Positions 10,428 to 11,870 of a DNA stretch of 11,870 nucleotides are shown here, one piece after another (position 1 is the stretch's first letter; the number at the start of each line of letters is the position of its first letter). The DNA lies in the NCBI GenBank assembly GCA_003221075.1, contig QHUF01000255.1, positions 1 to 11,870 on the forward strand. The letters run 5' to 3'. Origin of the DNA: Gemmatimonadota bacterium. GTDB taxonomy: Bacteria; Gemmatimonadota; Gemmatimonadetes; Gemmatimonadales; GWC2-71-9. The notes beneath the pieces were generated by a model, which saw only the letters and a list, made by a program, of their open reading frames with translations, did not search any database and was not told the origin of the DNA. The position numbers and the translations under genes were made by a program.

Positions 10428-11443
10428 TCGTGCCGGCGTTGCTTCAGGAGTTGCGGAGCCGCAACATCCGAGTCTGGGCGGAGGGCGACCAGCTGCGATG
10501 CACCGCCCCCACTGGGGTACTCACGCCCGAGCTGCGCGAGCAACTACGCGAGCGCAAGACCGATATCGTGGAATTTCTCCGCTCCGCCGAGTCGCTCGCT
10601 CAGCAGCAGCGGGGGATCGTGCCGCTGCAGCCGCGAGGCACGCGCGCGCCTGTTTTCGGCGTGCCTGGACACAATGGCGACGTCTTCTGCTACCGGTTCC
10701 TGGCACAGCAGCTGGGTGACGATCAGCCGTTCTTCGGGCTGCAGCCTCCCGGTGCCAACGGTCACGGCGAGCTGCTCACGCGCGTGGAGGATCTGGCCGC
10801 CTACTTCGCCACGCAGATCCGTGCCTACCGGCCCAACGATGCATATGTCATTACCGGCTACTGCGCCGGGGGCACGATCGCATTCGAGCTGGCGCGACAA
10901 CTCCTGCAGCAGGGCGCGACCATTCGTTTCGTCGGGCTGTTCACAAGCCCGTATTCAACGGCGTTCCGGCGGCTGCCGCAGCTCGGCCAGCGCCTCGCGA
11001 GTTACGCGGAGCGGCTGCGTACGCACGCGCGCGCTCTCGCGACGCTCCCCAGTCGGGAGCGTCGTCTCTACATCCGGGAAAGATTGCGCGATCACAAGGC
11101 GCGCCGTGACGCCCAATCGCAAACCCCGCCCGATCCGGTGCAGATTCAGCGGGCGAAGGTTGAGGCTGCCACGGTCGCCGCAATCCGTCGCTATACGCCT
11201 CGCTATTTTGACGGCCGCCTGAGTCTCTTCCTTCCCAACAAAGAATGGCTGCACCCGCGCAGCCCGATGCTGCGTTGGCAACGGGTGGCGCGCGAGACGG
11301 AGCGGTATGTCGGGCCGGACGGCTGTCCCGGTGACGAGATGCTGCTCGAGCGTTACGTCGCTCGCATTGCCGATCTGTTTCGGAGCTGCCGCGGTGAGCT
11401 CGGATCCGGACGACCGACTCCGAGAGCGGCCGCGATTGCGTGA
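10424..11443 (+). CDS. Thioesterase with N-terminal TubC-type docking domain and Cys nucleophile
   Basis: 339 residues. Residues 1 to about 55 (LLQELRSRNIRVWAEGDQL, then TAPTGVLTPELREQLRERK) match the TubC N-terminal docking domain, which usually precedes a condensation domain and binds the C-terminal tail of the upstream synthetase. The rest is an alpha/beta-hydrolase thioesterase: VFGVPGHNGDVFCYRFLA, then the nucleophile elbow GYCAGG with Cys147 in place of the usual Ser. Cys thioesterases are known for strained-ring or difficult release steps (obafluorin, sulfazecin). The C-terminal block where catalytic His is expected (GDH) reads GDEMLLE, with Glu305 there, so the triad looks non-standard. 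Likely role: docks on the NRPS protein and releases, cyclises or transfers the tethered amino acid. It is the last gene of the operon, and its end overlaps the hydrolase gene on the other strand by 91 bp. Confidence 0.88.
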
Positions 11444-11870
11444 GCCACGACGATCGCGCCGACAGGAGTGAAGTGGTCGTGATCGTAATAGTGGCGGGAG
11501 CGTTGCGTCAGCAGCGGTAGCAGGTCGAGGTGCGGGACGCCGAGTCCGTCAGCGACCTGGCCGGCCCGCGCTTGCACCAGCGCCAGCAATCGATTGACGA
11601 TCTCCAGATCGTAATAGACAGTGACCGTTTCCTTCCACGGCCTGCCAACCCCGCCGTGCCAAAACTTCGCCGCCTCCTCGGCAGCGTAGGGACCCTCCAG
11701 CCATGGCTGATGCACCACCAGCACGCGATCGGCGTGAGTCTTCGCCCGGCTGACGAGGCGATGGAAATGGTGCTCGAAATCCCGCAACACGAAGGTTGGG
11801 TCGGGCATCGTCGTGAGCACCTCTTTGGCTTCCGCCCGCATGCGTCGCGCGCCGACGAACCATGCCCCGG
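11353..11870 (-). CDS. SGNH/GDSL-type hydrolase, C-terminal part; 5' end beyond window
   Basis: The frame is open to the right edge (GAWFVGARRMRAEAKE before the first in-window Met), so the gene begins outside. About 172 residues are visible. The catalytic block V of SGNH hydrolases is clear: YYDHDHFTPVGAIVVAHAIAAAL, containing the Asp-x-x-His pair. Upstream lie DRVLVVHQPWLEG, matching a core strand of the fold, and HLDLLPLL. The Ser and Gly blocks should lie outside the window. Such enzymes are esterases or O-acetyl (de)acylases on lipids or glycans; beside glycosyltransferases a role in glycan modification is plausible but unproven. The stop lies 91 bp inside the thioesterase gene, and the overlap covers part of the normal last helix, so it is not just a random tail. 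Confidence 0.75.
   Translation of the reverse strand, partial: GAWFVGARRMRAEAKEVLTTMPDPTFVLRDFEHHFHRLVSRAKTHADRVLVVHQPWLEGPYAAEEAAKFWHGGVGRPWKETVTVYYDLEIVNRLLALVQARAGQVADGLGVPHLDLLPLLTQRSRHYYDHDHFTPVGAIVVAHAIAAALGVGRPDPSSPRQLRNRSAMRAT

Overview
High-GC bacterial DNA, probably from a soil-type or uncultured Gram-negative lineage. The sequence alone does not fix the phylum; an Acidobacteriota or Proteobacteria relative is my guess. The window reads as a compact, apparently sigma-54-regulated biosynthetic operon embedded in a glycan or cell-surface locus.

Layout. Positions 1-654 (minus): N-terminal part of a membrane family 2 glycosyltransferase, cut by the window edge. 655-989: intergenic, with a short direct repeat. 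990-2567 (plus): complete NtrC-family response regulator (receiver, AAA+ with intact GAFTGA loop, Fis-type HTH). 2587-3747 (minus): family 4 glycosyltransferase. 3748-3965: divergent intergenic region with a good sigma-54 (-24/-12) promoter candidate facing right and a weaker sigma-70 candidate facing left. 3966-11443 (plus): five tightly packed genes encoding a Sfp-type phosphopantetheinyl transferase, an AsnB-type asparagine synthetase, an acyl-CoA dehydrogenase, a condensation-less NRPS protein, and a thioesterase with an N-terminal TubC-type docking domain. Three of the four gene junctions are 4-nt stop/start overlaps. 11353-11870 (minus): C-terminal part of an SGNH/GDSL-type hydrolase that overlaps the thioesterase tail-to-tail and runs off the right edge.

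The most unusual element is the NRPS protein. Its adenylation domain is split between core motifs A8 and A9 by about 340 residues. The insert has a paired-CxxC N-terminus, an SGGKDS PP-loop and a second CxxC, and looks like a whole PP-loop ATP pyrophosphatase of the N-acetyl-sugar amidotransferase (WbpG/WbuX) kind. The by-eye specificity code of the host A domain is DLTKIGEVGK, nearly the classical asparagine code, and an asparagine synthetase gene lies in the same operon. A coherent but unproven model: AsnB supplies Asn; the A domain loads it on the carrier protein activated by the PPTase; the inserted PP-loop domain modifies it, perhaps at the side-chain amide (amidine, thioamide or nitrile are the chemistries of this superfamily); the dehydrogenase desaturates the tethered amino acid; the Cys-type thioesterase docks and releases or transfers it. 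No condensation domain is present in the window.

A further oddity is the asnB 5' end: the well-placed ATG with good RBS and MCSI start is followed by an in-frame TGA at codon 6, after which homology continues in the same frame. As written, the gene can only be translated from a later start and would lack the glutaminase nucleophile Cys.
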